The notes beneath the pieces were generated by a model. The model worked only from the letters and a program-made list of their open reading frames with translations. It was not told where the DNA came from and did no database searches. This document shows, one piece after another, positions 35,160 to 44,274 of a stretch of DNA of 64,000 bases. The translations under genes and the position numbers were made by a program. The stretch is from NCBI RefSeq assembly GCF_963662805.1, contig NZ_OY759860.1, positions 1 to 64,000 on the forward strand, written 5' to 3'. Positions within the stretch are counted from its first letter, which is position 1, and each line of letters opens with the position of its first letter. The DNA is from an uncultured Cohaesibacter sp. (GTDB taxonomy: Bacteria; Pseudomonadota; Alphaproteobacteria; Rhizobiales; Cohaesibacteraceae).

Positions 35160-36692
35160 TCACCCGTTTGCCTTCTGGCCAAAGATGCGGACCTTGAAGC
35201 CCATCTCCTGCGCAAGAGCGACCATTTCCTCGAACACATCCCCGTAGCACAGGGCGATGTGGTTGCTCATATAGTGCGCCATGATCGTGTCACGCTCGAC
35301 GCCGAGATAGGCGGGCAGCAATGGCCACTGCGGCGTTGCACCGTTCCACCACTCGTTGCGTTTGTCCTCGGGAAGATCGACGATCTCGCCGCGCCCAATG
35401 TCCATCCAGAGTTCGTCATTGCGAAGGAAGGTCCGCGCCCAGGTGATCTCTCCGGGGATGCCGAGACCGGCAAAGGTGCCGCCGCCGAGCCCGAACTTGC
35501 GCCGAACCTGACGATAGGAGTGCACCCCTTCGAGGCTGTCCGGATCCTTGTTGTAGGCATAGGCACCGCTGTTGCCCGAGTTGCACAGCATCCAGACAGT
35601 TCGTCCTTCATGCTCACCAGCCCAGCGGGTGTCGTGCATGAAGACCGAGGGGTTGAGATCCTTCTGCTTGAGCAGGCGCTTGAGCAATTCGGCCGGGATG
35701 ACGTTGCCTTGATCGGCCTCAGTGGCACAGACAATCGTGTCGCCATTGCCTTCGGGGCGGCAGGTCGAGTTGAACAGTCCTTCGGCAAGATCGGACGCGG
35801 GTCGGAGGCCAAGAAGTCCCAGCTGGAATTGCCAACCGAGACAATCAGCCTTGAATTCATTGATCATGTCGAGCACGGCGAGGTAGTCGCGCAACTGCTC
35901 GCGTGACTGCTCCTTCGTGAAATCGGAGCAATCGAGCGCTTCCTCTTGCCAATGGAAGGTGATGCCCTTGTCCTGAACAAACTGCAAAGCCTGATCGATG
36001 CGCTCTTCGGCGATCTTCTGACCCCATTCAAGAACCCATGCCTGATCGATCTTGTTCTCCGTAAAGCCGTAGCGGGTCAGGAGACGCGTACCGAAATAGC
36101 CGTTGATCATGCCTTGAGAGGTATCGCCCAACATCATGATCATGATGCGGCGTCTGCGGATTTCTCGGGCGACTTCCATCGCGGTGGCATGGGCTTCGGG
36201 GCTGATGGCCGCGCTGAAGCCGAGGTCATTCTCCGGGTAACGGATGCGGCCCGTTGTGGTCCATTCTTCGAGCCGGGACATGAAGAGGTCGTTTTCGGAC
36301 CAGTCCGGAGCTTCGGTCCAGATGCGGCTGTAGGGGCGATTGACGGCGTCGAAACAGGCGCAGCTGTTGAGCATGCCGACGAGCCCCGGCCACTGGCGAT
36401 TGAAATTGCTGGCGAGCAGCAACGGGCTGTCCTTGCCGGCAACTCCGTCAACAATGTGCGATCCCCAAACCCAATGGCAATAGATGCCGATCATCGGATC
36501 GTCGATGTGACCCAGCTTTTCGATGCCCTTGTGCGGGCGGTCGATAAAGCCCTCCACGCGGTAAGGGTCAAGGCCCAGATGCCTGAGCGCCTTCTCCATC
36601 TGGCGGGTCGATTCCTCCACCTGCGGGCGTGCGAGTTCGTTTGGCGCGGACACATATTCGCCCGGCCAGTAAATTGCAACCTTCTTGCTCAT
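35160..36692 (-). CDS. FucI/AraA-like sugar isomerase family protein
   Basis: The 510-residue product looks like a member of the L-fucose/L-arabinose isomerase fold, with YWPGEYVSAPNELARP at the start and MLGDTSQGMINGYFG near residue 185. Candidate metal ligands are the Glu in DMINEFKADCLGWQ, the Asp in NPSVFMHDTRW and the His in AHYMSNHIALCYGD. It is shorter than E. coli FucI (about 590) and I cannot name it. It is 21 bases behind the LacI gene and four bases ahead of the epimerase. An aldose-ketose isomerase is the best guess. Confidence 0.75.
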   Translation of the reverse strand: MSKKVAIYWPGEYVSAPNELARPQVEESTRQMEKALRHLGLDPYRVEGFIDRPHKGIEKLGHIDDPMIGIYCHWVWGSHIVDGVAGKDSPLLLASNFNRQWPGLVGMLNSCACFDAVNRPYSRIWTEAPDWSENDLFMSRLEEWTTTGRIRYPENDLGFSAAISPEAHATAMEVAREIRRRRIMIMMLGDTSQGMINGYFGTRLLTRYGFTENKIDQAWVLEWGQKIAEERIDQALQFVQDKGITFHWQEEALDCSDFTKEQSREQLRDYLAVLDMINEFKADCLGWQFQLGLLGLRPASDLAEGLFNSTCRPEGNGDTIVCATEADQGNVIPAELLKRLLKQKDLNPSVFMHDTRWAGEHEGRTVWMLCNSGNSGAYAYNKDPDSLEGVHSYRQVRRKFGLGGGTFAGLGIPGEITWARTFLRNDELWMDIGRGEIVDLPEDKRNEWWNGATPQWPLLPAYLGVERDTIMAHYMSNHIALCYGDVFEEMVALAQEMGFKVRIFGQKANG

Positions 36693-36713
36693 TCCTCTTC
36701 TCCCGTATGGCAG

Positions 36714-37757
36714 CTAAGGTGTTGTTTGGCCGGGAGAGACTGTCTGAGGTCGGGTGACATGGGCTGCGCAGGAATCCTTGACGACAAACTCGGTCGCCAG
36801 AACGAGGCGCCTAGTGGGCAGTTCGGATTTGGATTCGATACGCTCCAGAACCAGACGGACAGCCTCCCGACCCATGTAGTCGGTCGGCTGGCGAACGCGG
36901 GTGATGCTCGGGTGCAGAGCATCCGCCCATGCGCCACCGTCGAACGTGATGAAAGAGACATCCTTCGGATAACTCAGTCCAAGACTGTTCAATCCCTGCA
37001 CGATCCCCATGCCCGCATGCTCATAAGTAGCAAACAGGGCCGTCGGACGCTGATCGGACTTCATCAATTCACAGACAGCAGATTTGGCGCGCTCGACGGT
37101 CGAGCAGTTTTGCCTGATCAGGCCATCGGTCGACAGACCGGCTTTCGCCATGGCGGATTCATATCCGCCGATGCGCTGGAGCGAAGTTGTGCTGAGTGGA
37201 TAGGACGCAATGGCCCCGATGCGGCGATGCCCAAGGGAGATGAGCAGGGTAACAGCCCGTTCTGCCGCCTCGAAATTGTCGACGACAACAGAATCGATCA
37301 CATCATCCACCGGTGCCCTGTCGACGACGACGAGCGGGGCGCCCAGATCCTGCTGCAACTGCTGGACATCGAGGTCCTTTTCGGCAGCGGGAATGATGAT
37401 GCCTCCGGCAACTTGCATCGATCGTGCAAGATGCAGGTATTTTCGTTGCAGCTTGCTGTCTTCCTGCGCATTGCAAAGAAAGACGGCATAGCCATTGGCG
37501 TTGGCAAAGACTTCAATCGACTGGGCAATCTCCGCATAGATCGGGTTGATGATGCCCGGCACAATGCAGACAAGAGTCTTCGTGCCACCTGTCTTGAGCG
37601 AACGGGCAACGATATTCGGTCTGTAGCCAACGTCCTTGATGGCATCCTGAACGCGCTTGGTCAGTGTGTCGCTGACATTGACGCCACCATTGATGACGGC
37701 TGAAACCGTCGCGATGGATACGCCTGCCTTGTTTGCGACGTCACGCATAGTTGCCAT
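36714..37757 (-). CDS. LacI-family transcriptional regulator
   Basis: The 347-residue product has the LacI helix-turn-helix (MRDVANKAGVSIATVSAVING, minus last residue) and hinge YRPNIVARSL, then a periplasmic-binding-like effector domain. GGAG precedes ATG 37757; the frame extends ten codons further upstream. It heads the minus-strand isomerase/epimerase genes and is divergent from the TRAP and GH31 genes. Two identical operators in the gap make it the likely local repressor of both directions. The inducer is presumably a sugar made from the TRAP/GH31 substrate. Confidence 0.92.
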   Translation of the reverse strand: MATMRDVANKAGVSIATVSAVINGGVNVSDTLTKRVQDAIKDVGYRPNIVARSLKTGGTKTLVCIVPGIINPIYAEIAQSIEVFANANGYAVFLCNAQEDSKLQRKYLHLARSMQVAGGIIIPAAEKDLDVQQLQQDLGAPLVVVDRAPVDDVIDSVVVDNFEAAERAVTLLISLGHRRIGAIASYPLSTTSLQRIGGYESAMAKAGLSTDGLIRQNCSTVERAKSAVCELMKSDQRPTALFATYEHAGMGIVQGLNSLGLSYPKDVSFITFDGGAWADALHPSITRVRQPTDYMGREAVRLVLERIESKSELPTRRLVLATEFVVKDSCAAHVTRPQTVSPGQTTP

Positions 37758-37813
37758 GGTCTTCTCCTTTGATCCACTGAGCCGCACAAGTATATCAGAT
37801 TCGTGCGAACGGG

Positions 37814-37827
37814 ATCGAAACGTTTAG
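37814..37827. promoter_or_regulatory. LacI-type operator copy 1
   Basis: The 14-mer ATCGAAACGTTTAG contains the palindrome AAACGTTT with flanking TC..GA symmetry, the classic CG-centred LacI site. It lies 57 bases upstream of the lacI-type start and is repeated exactly at 38012. Confidence 0.8.
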
Positions 37828-38011
37828 ATTATTTTTAGAGAAAGGCGCTCTGGGGTGCAATTGATAATTTCACTTACCGGAGGATAAAATTTCCACCTAT
37901 ATGTCGATAATTGCAGAAATCTGCCGCTTATTAGACGAAGGAAATGGGATTCCTAGCTGAAAATGCGTATTGCCTTTTTCGCTTTTTTTGTTAGCCTCAG
38001 TATCAACTTAA

Positions 38012-38025
38012 ATCGAAACGTTTAG
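38012..38025. promoter_or_regulatory. LacI-type operator copy 2
   Basis: This is an exact second copy of the 14-mer at 37814-37827, 198 bases away in the same orientation and 107 bases before the dctP start. Paired operators suggest looping or separate control of the two divergent transcripts. Confidence 0.8.
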
Positions 38026-38132
38026 TTTTGAGGCGAGTTTTGGGAGAAAAGAGGCGATGTTTTCACGTTGAGTCGCCCGCCGAAACGGTGAGAATCACTT
38101 GCCGGTTCCGCTGATTTATAAGGAGAGGAAAA

Positions 38133-39107
38133 TTGAACAAGCTGATGTTGGGTATTGCCGCTGTCGCCATGATGGTCACAGCAGGCAATGTGAATGCTGC
38201 CACTCGCATGAAACTTGCGCACAACCTGGCCGAAGATCATCCGACAAGTCAGGCGCTCAAGCATTTTGCCGATGAGGTGGAGGAAAAGACCGGCGGGGAA
38301 GTCAAGATCAAGCTCTTCCTGAACGGGGTTCTGGGCTCCGAACGCGAGGTTCTGGAACAGTTGCAGAATGGTGCCGTCGATATGACGCGCGTTGGTGCAT
38401 CATCTCTCGAAAACTTCGATTCCATCTTCCAGGCCTTCACGCTGCCGTATCTTTTCGATAGCGAAGATAAATTCTATCGGGTTATGGAAGGCCCGATTGC
38501 CGACAAGATCTATGAAGCCTCCAAGGACAGCGGCTTTGTCGGTCTGACCTTCTTTGATGGCGGAGCACGCAGCTTCTACACCAAGGACAAACCGATCAAC
38601 AAACCCGAAGATCTGAAGGGCGAGAAGATCCGCGTCATGAACTCCCATACTTCGATCAAGATGGTCGAGCTGATGGGTGGCACGCCGACCCCGCTGGCTT
38701 ATGGCGAAATCTACACCGCACTTCAGCAGGGCGTGATCGATGGAGCCGAGAACAACCCGACGGCGCTGACCCTTGGTCGTCACGGCGAGGTCGTCAAATA
38801 TTACTCCTTTGACGAACATGGCCGGATCCCGGACTTCCTCGTGATAGCCAATGCGTCCATGGAAAAATTGACCCCTGAGCAGCAGAAAATCGTCAAGGAA
38901 GCGGCCCGCAATGCGACCAAATTCCATCGCGATCTTTGGAGTGAAGCGGTCAAGACGGCCATGGAAGAAGCCCAGTCCAAACTGGGCGTCGAATTCTCCT
39001 ATCCAGAGAAGGCTCCGTTCCGTGAAGCCGTGAAACCGCTCTACGACGAGTATCGCAAGGACGCTGCGATTGATAGTCTGGTCGGTGATATTCTGGCTGC
39101 CGAATAA
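38133..39107 (+). CDS. TRAP transporter substrate-binding protein (DctP family)
   Basis: The 324-residue product has a signal peptide of about 22 residues (LGIAAVAMMVTAGNVNA) and DctP blocks: KLAHNLAEDHPTSQALKHFA, LGSEREVLEQLQNGAVDM, FYTKDKPINKPEDLKGEKIRVM in order, and QQGVIDGAENNP. The start is a TTG at 38133 with GGAGAGG five bases before it; ATG 38145 would cut the signal. DctP proteins bind carboxylates or sugars with an acid group; the neighbours point to a glycoside or sugar acid. Confidence 0.93.
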   Translation: MNKLMLGIAAVAMMVTAGNVNAATRMKLAHNLAEDHPTSQALKHFADEVEEKTGGEVKIKLFLNGVLGSEREVLEQLQNGAVDMTRVGASSLENFDSIFQAFTLPYLFDSEDKFYRVMEGPIADKIYEASKDSGFVGLTFFDGGARSFYTKDKPINKPEDLKGEKIRVMNSHTSIKMVELMGGTPTPLAYGEIYTALQQGVIDGAENNPTALTLGRHGEVVKYYSFDEHGRIPDFLVIANASMEKLTPEQQKIVKEAARNATKFHRDLWSEAVKTAMEEAQSKLGVEFSYPEKAPFREAVKPLYDEYRKDAAIDSLVGDILAAE

Positions 39108-39108
39108 G

Positions 39109-39161
39109 CCCCCCCCCCAAGAAGAGTGGCGGTGTCCGATCTGAGGATGCCGCTGCTTCTT
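39109..39161 (+). other. C10 tract and stem-loop between dctP and dctQ
   Basis: Right after the dctP stop there are ten C in a row (39109-39118). AAGAAG at 39119-39124 then pairs with CTTCTT at 39156-39161, with an inner GCGG/CCGC step. The stem-loop may stabilise the binding-protein message. The C-run is unusually long and may be length-variable or a sequencing artefact. Confidence 0.5.
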
Positions 39162-39236
39162 ACAAGACCGACAGGAAAAAGGGGCGGTCAATCCGTTTCC
39201 GGGATGTCGTTCATCCAGTTGGCGAGGAAGCCTGTC

Positions 39237-39755
39237 ATGCTCAGGAAAATCAAATCATATATCGAACTCTCTCTGTCCTGGATCACATCGGGGATGCTGG
39301 TGATGCTGGTCGCACTCGCGATCTGGCAGGTGTTCACCCGCTATGTTCTGAAGACACCAGCCCTGTTTACCGAAGAATTGCTCCGCTTTTCGATGATATG
39401 GATGGCGCTGCTCGGTGCGGCCTATGCCTTTGGCATCAAGGAGCATCTCTCCCTTGGCATCCTGCCCGACATGCTCACCGGCAGAAAACGCAAGGCGCTC
39501 GTGCTCTTCAATGATCTGGTGGTGCTGAGCTTTGCCTTCTTCATCCTCTTTCTGGGCGGCATGCGCGCCGTCGAAAGCTCAATGAACCAGTTCTCTCCGA
39601 TCCTCAGGCTACCGATGGGACAGGTCTACTACATCCTGCCGATCACCGCGGTGCTGATTTTCGTGCTGCAGGGCATGAACTCGATCCTTGCGCTGATGGC
39701 CCCCGGCACCGGCCCGGACACAAGCACTCCGAACAACAGGAAAGATGACGCGTGA
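39237..39755 (+). CDS. TRAP transporter small permease (DctQ family)
   Basis: The 172-residue membrane protein has four helices and the DctQ blocks QVFTRYVLKTPALFTEELLRFSMIW and GIKEHLSLGIL. ATG 39237 is chosen because GAGGAAG lies upstream; the frame is open from 39126. It joins the large permease to form the membrane part of the importer served by the DctP protein. A 37-base gap separates it from dctM. Confidence 0.9.
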   Translation: MLRKIKSYIELSLSWITSGMLVMLVALAIWQVFTRYVLKTPALFTEELLRFSMIWMALLGAAYAFGIKEHLSLGILPDMLTGRKRKALVLFNDLVVLSFAFFILFLGGMRAVESSMNQFSPILRLPMGQVYYILPITAVLIFVLQGMNSILALMAPGTGPDTSTPNNRKDDA

Positions 39756-39792
39756 TCGCCTCGGTCATGATTGAGTCATTGGAAATTTCGAC

Positions 39793-41115
39793 ATGGACAT
39801 CATCTTCAACTACATGGACGAAGCGCTGTTCGCAGCCATCTGTCTGTTCGGCTTCTTCTTCGCCTTTCTCATCTCGGGCGTCCCGATTTCTGTCGGCATC
39901 GCTGTTTCGTCCATCCTGACGGCGCTGTTTTTTCTGCCTGCGGACACCGCCTATTTCGTGGCGACGCAAAAGATGTTTGCTGGCATGGATAGTTTCACGC
40001 TGCTGGCCATTCCCTTCTTCATCCTGTCCGGCAACCTGATGAACAAGGGCGGCATCGCCATCCGGCTGGTCAATCTGTCAAAGCTCATTTCCGGTCGTCT
40101 GCCCGGCTCACTAGCCCACACCAACGTGATCGCCAACATGCTGTTCGGCTCAATCTCCGGTTCGGGCATCGCTGCTGCTGCCGCTGTCGGAGGCACCATG
40201 GCACCCTTGCAGAAGAAGGAGGGATATGATCCCGCCTTCTCCGCAGCGGTGAACATCGCCAGTGCACCATGCGGCATTCTCATTCCGCCGAGCGGGCCAT
40301 TGATCCTGTTCTCGCTGGTCTCCGGTGGCACCTCCATCTCCGCGCTCTTCATTGGTGGTTATGGTCCCGGTATCCTGATGGGGCTCTCGATCATGATCGT
40401 TGCCTACATCATTGCCAGCCGCAAGAATTACCCCATCGTGCCGACACCCAGCTGTTCGGAAGCCGCACGCATCGTGCTTGATGCTCTGCCCAGCCTCTTG
40501 ATGGTCGTGGTCGTCATTGGCGGGATTGTCGCCGGTGTCTTCACCGCAACCGAAGGCGCCGCGGTTGCTGCGGTCTATTCCTTCCTCCTCTCGCTCGTCT
40601 ACCGCATGGCGACCTGGCGGAACTATCTCGAAGTCCTGCGCACGACCGCCGTGATGAGCGCCTCGATCCTCTTCCTGATCGCGGCCTCCGGCATCATGTC
40701 CTATGTGATGGCGATCACTTCCATTCCTGACGTGATCGCCGAGAGCCTGATGCAGTTTGACAGCCCCATCGTGATCTTCATAATCATGAACCTTTGCCTG
40801 CTGCTGATCGGGACCTTCATGGACCTGACGCCTGCCGTGCTGATCTTCACCCCGATCTTCCTGCCCATTGCGACAGACCTCGGGATGCATCCGGTGCATT
40901 TCGGCCTGATGATGATCTTCAACCTCGGCATCGGTAACATGACCCCGCCTGTCGGTGCGGTGCTGTTTGTCGGCTGTAGCGTCGGGGGCGTGTCCATCGA
41001 ACAGGTCTTCAAGCCGCTGCTGCCCTTCTTCTTCGCCCTCATCATCGCCCTGATGATGGTCACCTACATCCCGGCGATCTCGACCGGACTGCCAAGGCTC
41101 TTTGGCCTGCTGTAA
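39793..41115 (+). CDS. TRAP transporter large permease (DctM family)
   Basis: The 440-residue product has about twelve hydrophobic helices and typical blocks: GVPISVGIAVSS, MFAGMDSFTLLAIPFFILSGNLMNKGG in order, GSISGSGIAAAAAVGG, PCGILIPPSGPLIL and NLGIGNMTPPVGAVLFVGCSV. It is the ion-coupled translocation subunit. It ends 73 bases before the GH31 start and the two genes probably share a transcript. Complete at both ends. Confidence 0.94.
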   Translation: MDIIFNYMDEALFAAICLFGFFFAFLISGVPISVGIAVSSILTALFFLPADTAYFVATQKMFAGMDSFTLLAIPFFILSGNLMNKGGIAIRLVNLSKLISGRLPGSLAHTNVIANMLFGSISGSGIAAAAAVGGTMAPLQKKEGYDPAFSAAVNIASAPCGILIPPSGPLILFSLVSGGTSISALFIGGYGPGILMGLSIMIVAYIIASRKNYPIVPTPSCSEAARIVLDALPSLLMVVVVIGGIVAGVFTATEGAAVAAVYSFLLSLVYRMATWRNYLEVLRTTAVMSASILFLIAASGIMSYVMAITSIPDVIAESLMQFDSPIVIFIIMNLCLLLIGTFMDLTPAVLIFTPIFLPIATDLGMHPVHFGLMMIFNLGIGNMTPPVGAVLFVGCSVGGVSIEQVFKPLLPFFFALIIALMMVTYIPAISTGLPRLFGLL

Positions 41116-41188
41116 CCGCAATTCCATGGTGCGGCTGACGCAGCGCGAGACAGCGCGCCAGCCCGACGCACCCAAGAGGAGACTAGAC

Positions 41189-43696
41189 ATGATTATCGCA
41201 AGGCAGTTGCTTGCATTTGGCGAAACCGACGGGATCGTGACGCTGAAGACCGATGGCCCCCAGATACGGCTCGTCTTCCTGACCGATGATATCGTACGAA
41301 TCCGCGCCAGCTTCGACGAGGCCTTTGATGAAGCCTCTTATGTCCTCACCATGACCGCATGGGAGGATCATCTTGATGATCTGTTCAAGGGCGAGCGCAC
41401 GCGGGTGACCCCCGTCACGCCGTCTGTCACCAACAGTGCCAAACGGGTCACATTCGAGACCGCAAGCCTCAAGGTGTCCGTGACCAAAGATCCCTTCGGG
41501 CTCGAGATCCGCGATGCGGATGGTACCCTCTTGCACAGGGATCTGAAGGAAAAATCCTTCTCGAAGGATCATCTGGGCCGGGTCTATCATTATGTGGAGC
41601 GCGAACTCGATGACCGCTACTACGGCTTCGGCGAAGCCTCGGGCTATCTCGATAAACATTACAAGCGGATCCGCATGGCACCCAAGGATGCGCTCGGTTA
41701 TGACGCAGAGCGCCAGAACTGTCTCTACAAGCACATTCCCTTCTACATCAAGCTGCAGGGCAAGAGCCGCCGCGCCGTCGGGATGTTCTATCACAATCTC
41801 TGGCCGTCAGAATTCGACATGGGCGGCGAGCATTCCAACTATTGGCATCATTACAGCTATTGGGTTGCCGACCGGGGCGACGTCGACCTCTTCTTCATCA
41901 ATGGCCCCTCTATTGCCGACGTCGTCGAACGCTATACGGATCTGACCGGCAAGACGGTGATGCCGCCGCGCTATTCCATCGGCTATCTTGGCTCGACCAT
42001 GTATTACAGTGAGCTGCCGGAGAAGTGCGACGACGAGATTCTCGGCTTCATCGACAAGAACAATGAAGAAGGCATCCCCGTCGACGGCTTCCAGCTTTCG
42101 TCGGGCTATACCGTTGGGCCGGATGGCCTGCGCTACTTCTTTACTTGGAACAAGACCCGCTTCCCCGATCCCGAGGGCTTCTTCAAGCGGATGAAAGAGC
42201 GCGGCGTCATGGTCTCGCCCAACATCAAGCCCGGCATCCTCTGTACCCATCCCTACTATCAGCAGTTCAAGGATGCTGACGCCTTTATCAAGACAGCTGA
42301 GGGCGATGAGACCTATGTGGATCGTTGGTGGGGCGGGCCGGGCTCCTTCATGGATTTCACCAATCCCAAGGGGAGAGCGATCTGGAAGGACATGATCGTC
42401 AACAACCTCTCTGGATATGGCACCTCCTCGATCTGGAACGACAACTGCGAATATGACCTCGGCGATCACATGTCCCTGTGTGATGGTGATGGCAAGCCGC
42501 GGCCTTCGGGCGAGATCAAGGCGATCCTGCCAAACCTCATGTCGCGCATGTCTCATGTCGCCATTGCCGAGACAACACCGGATGAACGGCCCTATGTGAT
42601 TGCACGCTCGGGCGGACCCGGGATCCAGCGCTATGCTCAGACGTGGGCGGGCGACAACCCCTCCACCTGGAACACCTTCCGCTACAACATCACGATGATC
42701 CTCGGCATGGGACTGTCCGGGGTTGCCAACCATGGCGCGGATGTCGGCGGATTTCAGGGTCCTTCACCGGAGGCAGAGTTGCTCGTGCGCTGGGTCCAGA
42801 ACGGCATTTTCATGCCGCGCTTCTCGATCCATTCCTGCAACACCAACAACACGGTCACCGAGCCATGGATGTATGAGCAATATACCGGCACGATCCGCGA
42901 TGCGATCCGCCTGCGTTATAGCCTGACACCCTATCTCTATTCCCTGATGCATGAGGCCAGCGAAACCGGCGCGCCAATCATGCGCCCGCTCGTCTATGAG
43001 TTCCAGGACGATCCGACGCTCGACAACGAGAGCTTCCAGTTCATGTTCGGCTCGGACATTCTGGTCGCCAACGTGACCGAGAAGGGCGTCAAGCGCCACA
43101 AGGTGCACTTGCCTGCCGGCTGCGACTGGTACGAGTGGGGCACCCATCAGCGCTACGCCGGAGGGCAGGTGATCGAGATGGACGTCGACATGTCCTCGAT
43201 CCCGATGTTCCTCAAGGATAATGCCATCGTGCCGACCACCCATGGTCTCTTCTCGCTCGCCAAGGAAGAGATGGAGCATCTCCATCTGATCGTTGCGCCC
43301 TGCCGGGACAACAGCTTCACGCTCTATGAGGATGACGGCAAGAGCAACCGCTTCAAGGATGGCGATTATCTCAAGACCGAGATCACGCTCGATGCGGGCG
43401 ACCTCGTCACGCTCTCCTTCCAAAGGGAAGGCTGTTACACGTCGCCGATCAGGGATGTCGTCCTGGATGTCATCAACGAGAAGAAGGGCGCATTCTGGGT
43501 CGAAATCGACGGCGAGCGGATCCAGCAATATCTCGACCGCAAGAAATGGGCCGAGGCCGAGACCGGATGGATCTATGACGCGACGATTTCTGCCGTCCGT
43601 ATCCGCTATCCGAACAAGCCCGGAGACTACAAGGTTCTGGTCAGTTTCGAAGACTTCGATCTGATCGGAATGACACTGGAAGACGACGAAGAATAG
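41189..43696 (+). CDS. glycoside hydrolase family 31 alpha-glycosidase
   Basis: The 835-residue enzyme has the GH31 layout: N-terminal beta-sandwich with YYGFGEASGYLDK, the TIM barrel with SIGYLGSTMYYSE, the nucleophile Asp418 in IWNDNCEYDLGDH, the acid/base Asp489 in WAGDNPSTWNTFRYN, and GVANHGADVGGF. A beta-sandwich tail carries LYEDDGKSNRF. No signal peptide is visible, so it acts in the cytoplasm on substrate brought in by the TRAP system. AGAGGAG precedes ATG 41189. The NDNCE nucleophile context differs from common maltase-type WNDMNE, so linkage specificity should not be assumed. Confidence 0.9.
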   Translation: MIIARQLLAFGETDGIVTLKTDGPQIRLVFLTDDIVRIRASFDEAFDEASYVLTMTAWEDHLDDLFKGERTRVTPVTPSVTNSAKRVTFETASLKVSVTKDPFGLEIRDADGTLLHRDLKEKSFSKDHLGRVYHYVERELDDRYYGFGEASGYLDKHYKRIRMAPKDALGYDAERQNCLYKHIPFYIKLQGKSRRAVGMFYHNLWPSEFDMGGEHSNYWHHYSYWVADRGDVDLFFINGPSIADVVERYTDLTGKTVMPPRYSIGYLGSTMYYSELPEKCDDEILGFIDKNNEEGIPVDGFQLSSGYTVGPDGLRYFFTWNKTRFPDPEGFFKRMKERGVMVSPNIKPGILCTHPYYQQFKDADAFIKTAEGDETYVDRWWGGPGSFMDFTNPKGRAIWKDMIVNNLSGYGTSSIWNDNCEYDLGDHMSLCDGDGKPRPSGEIKAILPNLMSRMSHVAIAETTPDERPYVIARSGGPGIQRYAQTWAGDNPSTWNTFRYNITMILGMGLSGVANHGADVGGFQGPSPEAELLVRWVQNGIFMPRFSIHSCNTNNTVTEPWMYEQYTGTIRDAIRLRYSLTPYLYSLMHEASETGAPIMRPLVYEFQDDPTLDNESFQFMFGSDILVANVTEKGVKRHKVHLPAGCDWYEWGTHQRYAGGQVIEMDVDMSSIPMFLKDNAIVPTTHGLFSLAKEEMEHLHLIVAPCRDNSFTLYEDDGKSNRFKDGDYLKTEITLDAGDLVTLSFQREGCYTSPIRDVVLDVINEKKGAFWVEIDGERIQQYLDRKKWAEAETGWIYDATISAVRIRYPNKPGDYKVLVSFEDFDLIGMTLEDDEE

Positions 43697-43734
43697 CGAA
43701 ACAGTCGGTCGCCATCAGTTTTCTTCGTCGTTCA

Positions 43735-43780
43735 GGGGCGTCGCAACCATCCCTCCAAGAGATTGCGGCGCCCCTTCTTT
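43735..43780 (+). terminator. terminator after GH31 gene
   Basis: GGGGCGTCGCAA at 43735-43746 pairs with 43763-43774 (one G-T wobble) around a 16-base loop, followed by TTCTTT. It closes the TRAP-GH31 transcript. Confidence 0.8.
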
Positions 43781-44274
43781 ATGCCGTCAGGATGACTTCG
43801 TCCGATTTCGAATGTCTCGTGCAGCTGCCGTGGTAAGTCAGTCGCGACAAGGGGGAGAGGGTGATCCACCTCAGGACAGGGTCAAAGCAGGACGGCAGTC
43901 AGGTGCGACTGCGCCAAAAACGATTGCACCAGAAGGATGCGCGAAGTTATTCCGATCCCAAATCTGATCCTTTATAAATTTTAGTTTCTGAATTAATGCA
44001 TGAAATCTGACGTGAAGATTCGCGAAATATCCACTATTTGCCGCCCGGAAAACACGTATAAACACCTAATATAGATGAGAAAAACGACTTTAATGATATT
44101 ATTTTTATTGATTAAATTTAAGAACCAAATTAAATTCGCTCGGGCAAGCTCCAGGGAGGAACCGGGCTTAATACAGACTTAGTCTCAAGATCGGGAACTG
44201 CTTCCTCACGGTGCTTTGCAACACAAACGATTACAGTTTCAAAACGAAATAGAAATCGGCAAGGGAGGTTTTCT
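43781..44274 (+). promoter_or_regulatory. upstream region of chvE (no gene seen)
   Basis: This stretch of nearly 500 bases has no credible gene. From about 43970 to 44135 it is strongly AT-rich, against GC-rich neighbours. AAGGGAGG at 44262-44269 is the chvE ribosome site. It presumably holds the chvE promoter and binding sites for a regulator, but I cannot name boxes with confidence. Confidence 0.5.

Noticed and set aside
35946..37703. 585-codon plus-strand frame across the isomerase and lacI genes
   Set aside because: It spans two well-supported minus-strand genes and shows no family features; a shadow of GC-rich codons.
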